In this document: piece by piece, positions 21,780-31,838 of the stretch
Layout: each line of letters begins with the position of its first letter
Position numbering within the stretch: position 1 is the first letter of the stretch
Assembly (NCBI GenBank): GCA_026260175.1
Contig: JAKCWW010000532.1
Location: forward strand, 41,216-89,441
Length of the DNA stretch: 48,226 nt
Source of the DNA: Reticulitermes lucifugus
Lineage: Eukaryota; Arthropoda; Insecta; Blattodea; Rhinotermitidae
Direction: 5' to 3'
The notes under the pieces: generated by a model
Told to the model about the DNA's origin: nothing
Databases searched by the model: none
What the model saw: only the letters and a program-made list of their open reading frames with translations
Made by a program: the position numbers and the translations under genes

Positions 21780-22445
21780 CCATGAAGCAGACCCTTTCTT
21801 GTTAGAAGCTAATTGTCACCAGCTAACCAAGAAATGCCTTCAGATTTATGAAACCAAAAATTTAATTCCACTGTTCACAACTGCTTGCCATTGTGTCTTA
21901 TCCTGAGCTAGGTGAATCCAGCCTTCATTTTCACATTCTATTTGTCAAGATCCTTCTTACAATTATCCATTAACACTTAGGTCACCCAAGTAGTCTCTTC
22001 CGTTCTGGTCTTCCAATTAATATTTTGTATGGACTTCTCATGTGTCCCATGCGTGCTGCATGCTCTGCCCATATCATCATTCCTCATTTTCCCATCCACG
22101 TAATATTTCGTACAGAGTAAAATTATGAAGTTTACTATTCTTTCCAACCTTCTCTTACTTCCCCTCCCTTACATACAAATATTTTTCGGTTTTAAACACC
22201 TTCAATCTTTTTTTCCCCTTAACATGAGAGACGACATTTGAAATTATACAAAACAGCAGGTAAAATTATAGTTTTTTTTAATCTGATCTTTGCGTCTTTA
22301 GACAGGAGATGGGAAGAGAAATTATTATGGAGATGACCTTTTGCGAGAGAGAAAACTGGCTTTTATCAAATGGTACATGCCAATGGGATGAATTTTGTGG
22401 CACAGCTTATAGGATGAAGACTAAACAGCCTGCACAATGTCTGTC
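21780..22445 (-). mobile_element. Antisense LINE fragment
   Basis: This fragment begins with the GAGTCC/AAGAAATGCC-type segment shared with the copies near 23.1, 26.3, 37.4 and 46.5 kb. It passes the CTGCATGCTCTGCCCATATCATC stretch (complement of the RRMRWAGHV codons) and continues into the section duplicated at 19.4 kb. Stops and indels are everywhere. Confidence 0.7.
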
Positions 22446-23034
22446 CTCCGTTAGTATAAAACAACTGTCATGCCCATATAACTTAGCTCCAGAGCAATGA
22501 CCAACCCTTGGAACTACTGAGGCCATGTTAATACAAGCAAACAAGCCAAGTTTCACAAAAATCCATCCACTAGTAACTCCACATATCGCACTGGCTAAAT
22601 ACTCAATTCAGTCCTAAACTAATATCCAAGTTTGTGTTATGACATTTATTAAAATCAGTAACGATTCACATAGTTAATTTTGAAATTTAAATAAAGACTT
22701 AAATTTTACATTTCATATATCATAAATTGAAGCCTATACAGATACTGCAAAAAAATTAAAGAAACTCTTGCAAGTACATTACCTCTTTAAAGCACAGTGA
22801 TCACTATGCATACAGAGATTCTGCACGTTGCTCACAGAACGTGAATGCTTTGTGTCATTATTTCCCGAAACAGCGCTTACTGGCCACTAGTTGTGATGAA
22901 GAAGACAGTATTTTATGTGACATACTCAATGAAGTCTTCAGCATTATTTACATGAAGCACTGGCTTCAAAGGGTCAAGCAAGTATATGATTATTTTGGTT
23001 TTATAATGTCTATCTACAATAAAAAACTGACACC

Positions 23035-23300
23035 ATGAGGCAGAGTCCTTCTTGAGAAGCTAAGAGTTCCACAGTTGGTCAAGAAATTCCGTGCATGTTA
23101 TGGAACCCGAAAGTTCTTACCATCTTCACAAGAGCCCACCATTTATACATATCCTAATCAGATGAATTTAGCCCACACCACCATACAATATTTATTTAAT
23201 GTCCATTTTAATATTATCCTCCTACCTATGCCTAAGTCTTCCACGTGTTCTTTCCATAGTTTCCTCAACAAAACCCTGCAGGCAATATTTACTGCCTAGA
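23035..23300 (-). mobile_element. Antisense LINE fragment
   Basis: It shares GGCAGAGTCCTTCTTGAGAA and the following 250 bp with the copies near 26.3, 37.4 and 46.5 kb. The plus-strand reading frame across it (23075-23299) is a chance frame in the repeat. Confidence 0.65.
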
Positions 23301-23444
23301 ATATTATACAGAATGACTCCGTTTTCACTTCACCATTCAAATTAAGCTCAAAATATCAAATATAATCCCCCCAAAAATCTCTTTATATTGTATGGTTCAA
23401 AATAAAGCCCAATAAAAACTTACAACAAGGGTACATAAATTTTC

Positions 23445-23595
23445 AAAAACTATACAAATCACCTCCGAATTTTAAGTGCCAGAAGGGTTACATGACGCAA
23501 GTTCCATATTCAGGGCCCACGAATATGAGGTACCACCATACAAAATTCAGTCATCATGGTGACCTGGCGCCTAGGATTTGTGCACCTCTGATTTA
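23445..23595 (+). repeat. Dispersed repeat, copy 2 (pair with 6.5 kb)
   Basis: AAGTGCCAGAAGGGTTACAT, CATATTCAGGGCCCACGAAT and AGGATTTGTGCACCTCTGAT match the 6.5-kb copy with moderate divergence. Confidence 0.55.
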
Positions 23596-23964
23596 CAATA
23601 CAGTAGAACCAACAGGTACTGAATATAATTAATAAACTAACAAATTATGAATACGAAAATAATGTGATTCAAAAACTGGAAATTTGATTACCAAAAAGTA
23701 TGTGTCAAAGGACTAAAATCTGCTTGGGTGATTAACCATATAAAAGTTAGAGTTCAAAACCAACCTGCTCAGATATCACATTTAAACCAACAATCACAGA
23801 AAGGCGTTCACCATACAGCATTACATATTTTCCAAATGTCTTCTTAGGAGCTCCATTATAAAGATGAACTGATTAATATTATTTAAGAAAATTCACTGTT
23901 CATTGTAAGAATTGCATAAAACTCGCGAGTTACACACTGTAGGAAAAAGGTAGTATTTTTAATA

Positions 23965-24020
23965 ATAAAGCAGGCAGTGTACGTAGTAATACTGTGCTTT
24001 ATAGAGGATTCAGAACGTTC
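23965..24020 (+). repeat. Dispersed 0.5-kb repeat family, 5' fragment
   Basis: It contains AAAGCAGGCAGTGTACGTAG, the start of the family, then diverges. Confidence 0.4.
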
Positions 24021-24299
24021 AATTAAAACAGTCTGTCGATTTGAACCTTAAATATTCTAATTAACAGTACAATTTATTCTCAATAAAATGTCATGGCAAC
24101 ATCACACTTAAATGCAGACATCAAATTGAAGGTTAGAAATGTAACAGCATACAGAAGAAAGAATTCTACAGTAACTGATGTAATAACACTCCTATAGTCC
24201 TCAGCTAAGTTATGCCTATGTTCCTGCTCCACATATAAAATGTATACAGACACAACACGATATGAAAAAAATTATGGAACTACTGTGATGTTAGATTTG

Positions 24300-24815
24300 C
24301 ATTGTGAACTCAAAAAACAAGATTTACTAACTTGAAGACCAGAACAAACATGGAAACATATTATTTTGCCAGTTCTGATGTATGGTTAAGTGTAGCAAGT
24401 AAAAGTCGTCTAACAGCAGGTTTATCTCATATTGAACAACGGATACAAAATTTCTAAGAATTATTAACGAACAAACAAGAATAGACAGAATTACATATAT
24501 GACTTTTGCAGAAGTTACATTTGAAAATTTGTTAACAGAGTTTGAAGAGAAATGACTACAACAGCTTGGCCACGTAAAGAAAAACAGACAACAGAGAAAC
24601 TGAGAGAGATATTAGAATGAACACCTATAAGGAAATAGACCTATGGTATGAGCTAAGAAGGTTCAGTCAGGTGCTAGAGGACATCAAATTGAGAGCAAAT
24701 AGTTTGCAAGAAAGTAGAAAGGACAGACTGTGGGAACATAGACTAAGATTTTCTGTCCACTGATCCAAATATACTGAAAAATACTAGGAGGAGGAAGAGA
24801 AGTAGAAGAATAAGA
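24300..24815 (+). mobile_element. Decayed LINE reverse-transcriptase fragment
   Basis: Translated pieces resemble a non-LTR polymerase thumb and tail (YYFASSDVW, IEQRIQNF, then LGHVKK), broken by many stops. The last 150 bp match the fragment near 13 kb. It lies in the intron between shared exon 5 and terminal exon B. Confidence 0.5.
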
Positions 24816-24842
24816 TGTTTACTTTTTGCTTGACATGGATCT

Positions 24843-24860
24843 ACACACACACACACACAC
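24843..24860. repeat. (AC)9 microsatellite
   Basis: A perfect AC dinucleotide run of 18 bp. Confidence 0.95.
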
Positions 24861-24959
24861 ATGCATGCACGAGGACATAACGTGAAGGGATAACATACAT
24901 GGAGTATGTCTGACAACAATGTACTGATGGAAATATTTAGACCTAAGAGAAATAAAATA

Positions 24960-25150
24960 AGGATAAAGAAAATTACATAAAAAGGAACTTCACAAGTTTA
25001 CTCATTAATATTATTAGGGTAGTTAAATCAAGCATGATAAAGTAGATGGGCTATGCAGCACATGTGGGAAGATCAGAAATGCATACAAAGTTTTTGTTTG
25101 GAAAACTCAAGGGAAGAGATCGCTATGGGGACGTAGATATGCTGATGGCT
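24960..25150 (+). mobile_element. Decayed LINE reverse-transcriptase tail
   Basis: Frameshifted pieces equal to ELHDLYSS, IIRVVKS, RNAYKVFV and GKRSLW of the LINE tail family are recognisable. It is a short, old, 5'-truncated copy. Confidence 0.6.
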
Positions 25151-26239
25151 GTGTGTTTGGTTGAACTGCCTGTGTGTGACATTTGTGAACATATTAAGGA
25201 ACCTTTCTTTAGTCAAAGAAAGGCAACATGACAGCATGAAGCTGCCATCTCTTAATGACAAGATAAAATGCATGCACAATCTTTGGTATGGCTCCAGGAA
25301 CAGAAGGGCCAACTACGCGTCATGTATGACAATAGTCGACATTGGATTACAGTATATCACCAGTATTCTTTCTGTAATCGCATGTAAAGTACATTTCACA
25401 ATAATGCTGAAGTGCATACTGAGAGAACAAAGGTAACTTTCAAGACCTCTGTGCTGGAGCAAGTAACTCACATAAACCCAGAACTGATTCATCTCTGTAT
25501 TAGGGGAGTAAAGCAATTCTATCAGTGTGGAAACTTCCTCAAAGATGAGAAACTTGAAGACCAAAAAGTTGAGATATGGATGGGATTAGCTAATGATTAT
25601 GTCTGACAATGAAATTTGGTTTTAGTGATGCTGAACATTTGGATTCGAGTAAAAAGAATTTAGTTAATTTTTATATGGGAATAGGTACTAAACTGCATTT
25701 TACATATACATTATGTACTGGAATTCAGTGACACAGTTTTGTGTTACCACGGTTGAAAGTTTGGATTCCATCAGCATTTAGTTGTGATAACAGAATTTTT
25801 CCCACACTGCACCATACAAACATACTACACTGAAATCCAGCAGCATGCTCTTAAAATTGGTGGCACTGATTTCCATATTCTTCTTGGTCACCTCCGAAAC
25901 CAATAATCAAACACATACTACAATAAAGCATGTGTATACACTGTGAACTGGAACCCAATGACACATTTTTGAGTTAGCTGTCTTGAATGTTTTGATTATA
26001 TACTACCTACACTTTGTTCCGATAACACAGTAGGTACTGCACGTTTTATTTATACATTACAGATTTCAATCCAATGACATGGTTTTGCGTTAGCTATGTT
26101 GAATATTTTGTTTCTAATAACATACAAGATGTTATGTGACAAGATAGGTAAACATTCTTCTTACCAACTTGTGGTATCTCTGTAATTTATAAATACGCAA
26201 GTAAGCGACTGGTTGGCTGACTGACCGACCGACCAAACA

Positions 26240-26800
26240 ACCAGCATCATGGAGCAGAGTCCTTGAGAAGACAATAGTTCCTCAGCTAGTGAAAGAACCT
26301 TGCATGTTATTGCAACTGAAGTTCATCACCATGTTAACAAAAGCCTGCCACTGATGTCTATCCTGAGCCAGATGAATCCAGTCCACTCCTTCTGATACTA
26401 TTTCTGTAAGATTGATTTTAATATTTATCCCCCCATCTATTCCCAATTCTTCTCAGTGTTCCCTTTCATTCAGGTTTCCTCTCCAAAACTTTGTATGCAT
26501 TTATTTGCAAGCATGCCACATACCCTGCCCATCTCATTCTCCTCGATTTGATCACCCCACTAATATTTAACGAGGAGTACAAATCATTAAGGTCCTTCAT
26601 TACGCAATTTTTTTTTTTGCCTTTGGTTACTTTCTCCCCCTCTAAGTCCAAATATCTTCTTCAGCAGCCTGTTTCCAAACACCCTCAGTCTATGTCCTTC
26701 CCCCAACGTGAGACCAAGTTTTATAATCGTGCAACACAACAGGCAAAATTATAGTTCTGTATACTTTAATATTTAAATTTTCAGGCAGCCTGTAGAATAC
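26240..26800 (-). mobile_element. Antisense LINE reverse-transcriptase fragment
   Basis: On the minus strand, pieces of TIILPVVL, LRVFGNRLLKKIFG, LNDLYSSLNISGVIKS, RRMRWAGYVA and NAYKVLERKPE appear in order but in shifting frames. This is the most complete minus-oriented copy of the family. It lies within the long intron before exon B. Confidence 0.85.
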
Positions 26801-27225
26801 ATAGGAGTGTTTAAATGTCACAAATATTTTCTCATGTCACAGGTTACCTGCAGTTTGCATAAGCTGTCACTGTTTGCTTTAACTTCCTGACTACATTGCT
26901 TAAAGTGCAAAAATATATGCATGCTTGTAAAATAGCGACTCTACAAACTGGCTATCTAAAAATTGTTCTTGAGGTATTTTTCTTGCCTAGAGACTTCACT
27001 ATGTGGATCCATTTTAACCCCTTTGTACACCACTTGATTTTGTCTACTCAAAACAGCTACAGTGGAACCATCACTTCATGTTCCTTCATTTAACATTATC
27101 TCTCACTGAATACTCAGTTTCAATGACCATAACCAAAGTGCTAATTTACCCCCACTTAAGACTGCCCTCAGTTGTGTCCAAAGTCACTGGTTACCAATGA
27201 AGTCTTAAATGGGGGTTTCACTACA

Positions 27226-27488
27226 CAGGGGACTCTCACTTAACTGGCCCTTTAGGGAACCAAGTGGTAGGGTGGTTAGTCTAAAAGCTTTGAAACTTGA
27301 GACACAATAAAGAAAAATGTAACACAGAGTCAAAAATCACAAAAGAGATTAAACTACAAATGCACCATAGAATAATAATAATAAAGCAACTTGAGGTACT
27401 ACATTCATTATTTCACTTTTTTTAAAGAATTTAGGCAATTACCTCGCAGAGCCAATTACGGCAGTGTCAGTTAAGGGAGTGTCAACTG
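27226..27488. mobile_element. pogo/Tigger-like MITE
   Basis: A 263-bp segment bounded by CAGGGGACTCTCACTTAACTG on the left and, reading in from the right, CAGTTGACACTCCCTTAACTG; the inverted ends match at 17 of 21 positions. The CAG ends and size fit a non-autonomous pogo-type element. No coding capacity. Confidence 0.6.
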
Positions 27489-28524
27489 TATATACAAGTA
27501 AAATTCACTGAAAGCTTTAAAATTAAATGCTCAAATTTACAACTCATATAGTCTGTCCAACAATCAAACAATTTCAACTTTTCTTCTGCTGATGTCCAAC
27601 AGCCATCAAAATTTGCTAATGGATTAACTGAGATTCCACTAAACTGGCCACCTATACACCTTTTAATAAAGATTGACTAACTACAATCACAAACATGGCA
27701 CCAGAAAACAATTTCATTACTCCAGTTCCTGAAATAATGAATATGGTACAATCTGTGGCACACGCAGAGAAAATGTGTTATGTGCAACAAGTAGCTCAAC
27801 AGTGTCCTTATTTGGCATCTAATCATCTGATGCATACACAGAGCTCAAGAAACTGACTCATCTGCTCAACCACAATGAATAAAACTCCTGACGACAAGTG
27901 GTTTGTTCTATATTCCATCATGATGTCTTTATATCCCAGAGATGTTAAGCACTAAATGATGTCTTGTGTGTTATGTGACAAAAAGTGAGCTGATTTGGAG
28001 CAACTGAAAGGTCGTGAAGAAATGTCTGGTGAGCAAAATTTTTATCCAACCAGTGAAGTGAGCAAATACTTGTTGATCCCTAGGGCAAATGTATCTTACA
28101 GCTACCGCACATAATTACAACTACTGATATACGTTTCATGATGCAATTGCTAAATGAAACAACAAATTTAATGCAACACTGTAATTGCTGTATTACTGGT
28201 ATCAGTTCCAAAATGTTGGTAGGACACCCACTGTTACTTTCTGCCACATTTTATGCACCATAAACGGAATTTCCCATGCAAATTACACATTCAAATCTGC
28301 CTATATGGCAATAGAAAGCAACCAGCTAGGCATTAAATACCAATTTCATTCTGAGATGACAAAATGATATGCAACTGAGTGAGTAAAGATTGGCCATGCA
28401 GACAGAAAGGTATATTGCTTCCACTAGCACTTGCTATGCATTGTAACACCACATATATTGTGTTAACTGACCATATGATTAACTTAACAAGATCCTGCAA
28501 TGGGACAGCACAATCAGTACAATT

Positions 28525-28690
28525 AGTAAAGTGACAGGCTACAGGCTGCATGTTGCATGTTCAACACTCAGCAGGGACAAGAGTTTATCTCCACTATCTT
28601 GTTCAGACTAATTATGGGGACCACCCTGCCTCCTATGAAGTGGTTATGGGGTGGGGGGGATCTTTCCCTAGGTGAGAAAATAAAGTGTAA
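28525..28690 (+). mobile_element. tRNA-derived SINE fragment
   Basis: CTCAGCAGGGACAAGAGTTT, TCTCCACTATCTTG and GTGGGGGGGATCTTTCCCTA parallel the tail of the SINE near 10.1 kb. The B box is decayed (TGTTCAACACTC). Confidence 0.5.
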
Positions 28691-29106
28691 ACCTGACTAG
28701 TTGCCTTTAATTAGTGCAGAGAAGATTTACCTTCATGTCCCCAAATTCCTTCATCTGAACTTTTAGGAATTAATTTGTCTTTCCTAACTGTAAGTTTCAC
28801 TGATGCAAGTTCAACATTACACACCTCAACAGTGCAATTTAGTGCACTTGTAAGAGGACACATACACAACTGAAGCCTCACTGATGATAAGAGGTACAGC
28901 TCTCACTACACGACAGTAACACAGCTGTCAACCACCACCTACTTGAGTCTTCTGGGATGTCAGTCCCAAATAGCTACTGACATTTCTAAGGGTCATAGTG
29001 CCTTCAAAATAATAAGCATTTATCAGCCAACATAGCATAAGATCCTAAGATCTGAGTTTTCCGCAACATCACTGTAATTATAAGTTTTAAAGCTTTCGCG
29101 GCGACA

Positions 29107-29245
29107 TGATTCAATATAGTTTTCTCGGGCGCACAGCCACGTCAATTCGTTTGAACACAACGTTTCGGGGACTAGCTCCGTCCCCGAAACGTTGTGTTCA
29201 AACGAATTGACATGGCTGTGCGCCCGAGAAAACTATATTGAATCA
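29107..29245. mobile_element. Near-perfect palindrome of 139 bp
   Basis: Arms of 66 bp (29107-29172 and 29180-29245) differ at one position and flank a 7-bp loop. The inner part is AACGTTTCGGGGAC, the same GTTTCGG core as the other foldbacks. The low divergence between arms implies recent insertion or gene conversion between arms. It lies in the 3' flank of terminal exon A, about 200 bp beyond its polyadenylation signals. Confidence 0.92.
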
Positions 29246-29438
29246 CTGTAATTACCCCAAATCTTGCACCCACCCACTTAATCAAAATTTTTAGTATAGT
29301 TTTCTACAATACACATAATTCTGCACACATTCTCCATTGCTGTACAAAAAGAACTGTCACCTGTTCCAATATTCTGATGCATTTACCTTGTCAATTTTTC
29401 TTCTCTCAGTAAAGCATGCCTACTACATTATATTAATA

Positions 29439-29514
29439 TTTATTCATGTCACATAAATATCGATACCAAAGGGCTACTGGTACATATAAACTGAACCTTT
29501 TACTCAACTTTATT
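29439..29514 (-). terminator. Polyadenylation signals of terminal exon A
   Basis: Two AATAAA hexamers on the minus strand (at 29514-29509 and 29444-29439) lie about 330 and 400 bp after the isoform A stop. They are plausible cleavage signals; the 3' end itself cannot be seen. Confidence 0.45.
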
Positions 29515-29840
29515 GACTCCTGAATAACGAATAACTCCTGAATATGCTGAAGATAAAAGACTAACATTGCTGGACAGCAGCTAAGGAAAGCGACTGGTAT
29601 TTGGCTTAGCTGGTTCTGTTCATAATTTTTCACCACAATCATTGTGAATGTTAGCCAGCTCTTATATAAGCATCTGAATAGAAATGTGGTAAAGCACAAT
29701 CCCTGAAGGATTAGTACCAGTGTGAGAAATAACAGCGTTTGTTGCTTCTGTGACTGCTTGAGACTTGGCCTGCAGAAGTGCGATGGTGAACTTTGTGGTA
29801 ATGGTGAAAAGGAGTTTAAAAGGAATACAATTTTGTTATT

Positions 29841-31225
29841 CTAGTTGTCTGGTTCATGATTCAAGGACCCGGTCTCCGTTGACGACTCGGGCTGTCCACA
29901 TTTGGTATGTGAATACGATTCATTAAGGAAAGCTGATGCATCTTGACTGCCACTAGACTTCTGGTTGAGGAATGACAATCCTTCATCACCAGACGCTGGT
30001 AAGGATTGAGTCATAAGTGCCAGTCTTGCACTATCATTACTTGTGAGAGACAGAGCACCCACAAAATTAGTACATGCTGATGAGTTGTCTTCATTTTTTG
30101 GGGAATTAAAATCATCACTGTTAATTATTTTATTGTGAGGTCGAGTCTGAGAGGAACTTACAAAACTTTGATTATCTTTATGGTTCTGAGACACATATCC
30201 CAGACCTGGCACATCCTTATCAGCAGATGTACTGTAAATATCTCTGCCCTCGCTACTGTTACTAAAACTTTGACCCGTATGATACAAATCAGCATGCATA
30301 AGAGCTTTATTCTTTGTATGTACAGAAGATGAGGTATGAAAGTTACTGGCTTTTTCTTCGCTGGCAGTTTGTGCTTGTGAGGCACTTGGAAAACCTCCCC
30401 CAGGGGCTTGAAATAATTCAGCATTATGTCCTTGTTGCATATCTTTACTCTTTAAGAGAAAACCAGCTTTCTCTTCATCAACATGGAAACTCTGACCAGC
30501 AAGCTGGCTCTCTTTTGTTTTGGAATGTTGCAAAGTGCTTGAAGACCTCATGAAATTACTTTTATCTTCACTGTTTGTTTGAAATGATGGAGATGTAATA
30601 ATGCTGTGAAAAATACGTGGCATCTGAAATAGGTCCATATTTGCATTAGTGTGTTTGCCTTTGGTTGGGTTATGAACATTTAACTTGTCTTCATGACTTG
30701 TTACATGGTGGAGTGCACTGTGGAAACTTCTCTGATGAAACACTTCTGGCTGACTAGGTGGATCCTTGGTCTTTCCTGCATTGTGAGTTCTAGATTGTTC
30801 ATCGTGGCCAGAGTGTGGTAATGATGTGTGCAACATACTGGCCTGTGAAACCTGAAATATCTCGAGGTTCTGTTGTTCTTTCACCTTTGATAAACCCTCG
30901 GAATTTCTCTTGCGCTCTTCTTCCTCACCCATAGAAGGGGGGCCAAGAAATACTTGAGGTGGTGGAGGATAGAATTCACCACCCTGTTTGGAACCTCCTT
31001 GAACCCCACCAGGACCCAGATTACCACAGAATATTTCATGGAAGCTCATGAGGTGACGCTTCAGATAGAGCTTGGTCTTGAATGGCTTGCTGCAGATAGG
31101 ACAAGCCACGGTTTGGGGGTTGTGGATCAGGCGAACGTGCTGACGGAGGTTCGACAGGTTACTGTACATGCGGTTGCAGATTGGGCAGGGGCGCGGGTCC
31201 AGCGAGTGCAGTTTGCGATGGTCCA
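29841..31225 (-). CDS. BTB-ZF gene, terminal exon A: two C2H2 fingers plus a long disordered tail
   Basis: This exon encodes residues 301-761 of isoform A and ends TAG at 29843-29841. The acceptor is TTGTTACAG|TGGAC; the split codon G|TG gives Val301. Finger 1 has Cys314, Cys317, His330 and His335; finger 2 has Cys342, Cys345, His358 and His363. Both have C-x2-C-x12-H-x4-H spacing. A Gly/Pro segment (GGEFYPPPPQVFLGPP) follows, then about 370 residues rich in Ser, His, Gln, Asn and Lys with no globular domain. The tail carries a loosely repeated pattern of 35-45 residues: x-[DE]-[LVI]-[FY]-[QH], later S-[EH]-[DE]-[DEK]-K, later H-x-K-x-K. A tail this long after the fingers is unusual for the family, where fingers normally end the protein. 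Two AATAAA signals lie 330-400 bp beyond the stop. As the nearest terminal exon (532-bp intron), it may be the default isoform. Confidence 0.92.
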
Positions 31226-31757
31226 CTGTAACAAGTAACAAAGAATAACGCGATTCGTTTCCTTAACTGACTGGATTTAGAGGTCTGACACTATTCTTTT
31301 TTCAACTCACTACATACAAATTGTGTTGTGACTTTATAGGTTTTTTTTCCTACCAATCTCAGTGGGATATATTAATACAGTTCAGCAGCTTCAAGCCACA
31401 TTAACCCGAGTTCTGTATCACAGGAAACAACTCAGTCTGGATGGTGAGTTATATGTGAATACAGAGATCATAAACTGTAAGAACTGTTTACCACAGTGCA
31501 CAGTCTTACAGTAACAAGCAAATGTAAAGAAGCAGCAACTGACTGCATACAGCATACAACAGTCTGGTTTCTGAACCCCACTGTCAAGCAAATGCTTTGC
31601 ATGGGTAATTGGTAATTGTTCTAGAAGGAATATGAATGTATTTGGTGCATAAATTTCTGCGTACCCACCCATTCCGACCACCATTCACAAACTGCACCCC
31701 CACCATGACCCCACCTACCTGCCTTCAGTCTGCCAAACATAACATGAAGAATCTTAC

Positions 31758-31838
31758 CTTGTCCAGAATCCAGACTTCCTGAAGGTTCTCCCAGGAAGCC
31801 CTGTCCTGACGGTCCAGGTAGGATGTCCATTCCCCCTC
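31758..31838 (-). CDS. BTB-ZF gene, exon 5: Gly/Pro-rich linker, last shared exon
   Basis: An 81-bp exon (phase 1 in, phase 1 out). It completes residue 274 (Gly), encodes GGMDILPGPSGQGFLGEP and SGSLDSGQ, and ends with the first base (G) of the next codon. The acceptor is TGCATTGTAG|GAGGGG at 31839 and the donor is CAAG|GTAAGA at 31757, a strong site. It sits 532 bp before terminal exon A. Because its donor is phase 1 and all three zinc-finger exons accept phase 1, this is the branch point for isoform choice. The sequence is flexible and low-complexity, with no recognised domain. Confidence 0.88.

Larger units (their letters stand above)
11727..29106 (-). other. Interval between terminal exons A and B
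   Basis: Intron for isoforms B and C and 3' flank of isoform A. It holds the 61-bp duplication, dispersed-repeat copies, LINE fragments, the pogo-type element and MITEs listed separately. The stretches 15354-17255, 25150-26240 and 27489-28520 contain nothing I recognise beyond chance open frames. Confidence 0.5.

Noticed and set aside
30135..31238. Frames on both strands within terminal exon A
   Set aside because: Shadows of the 461-codon A frame, which has fingers and splice agreement.
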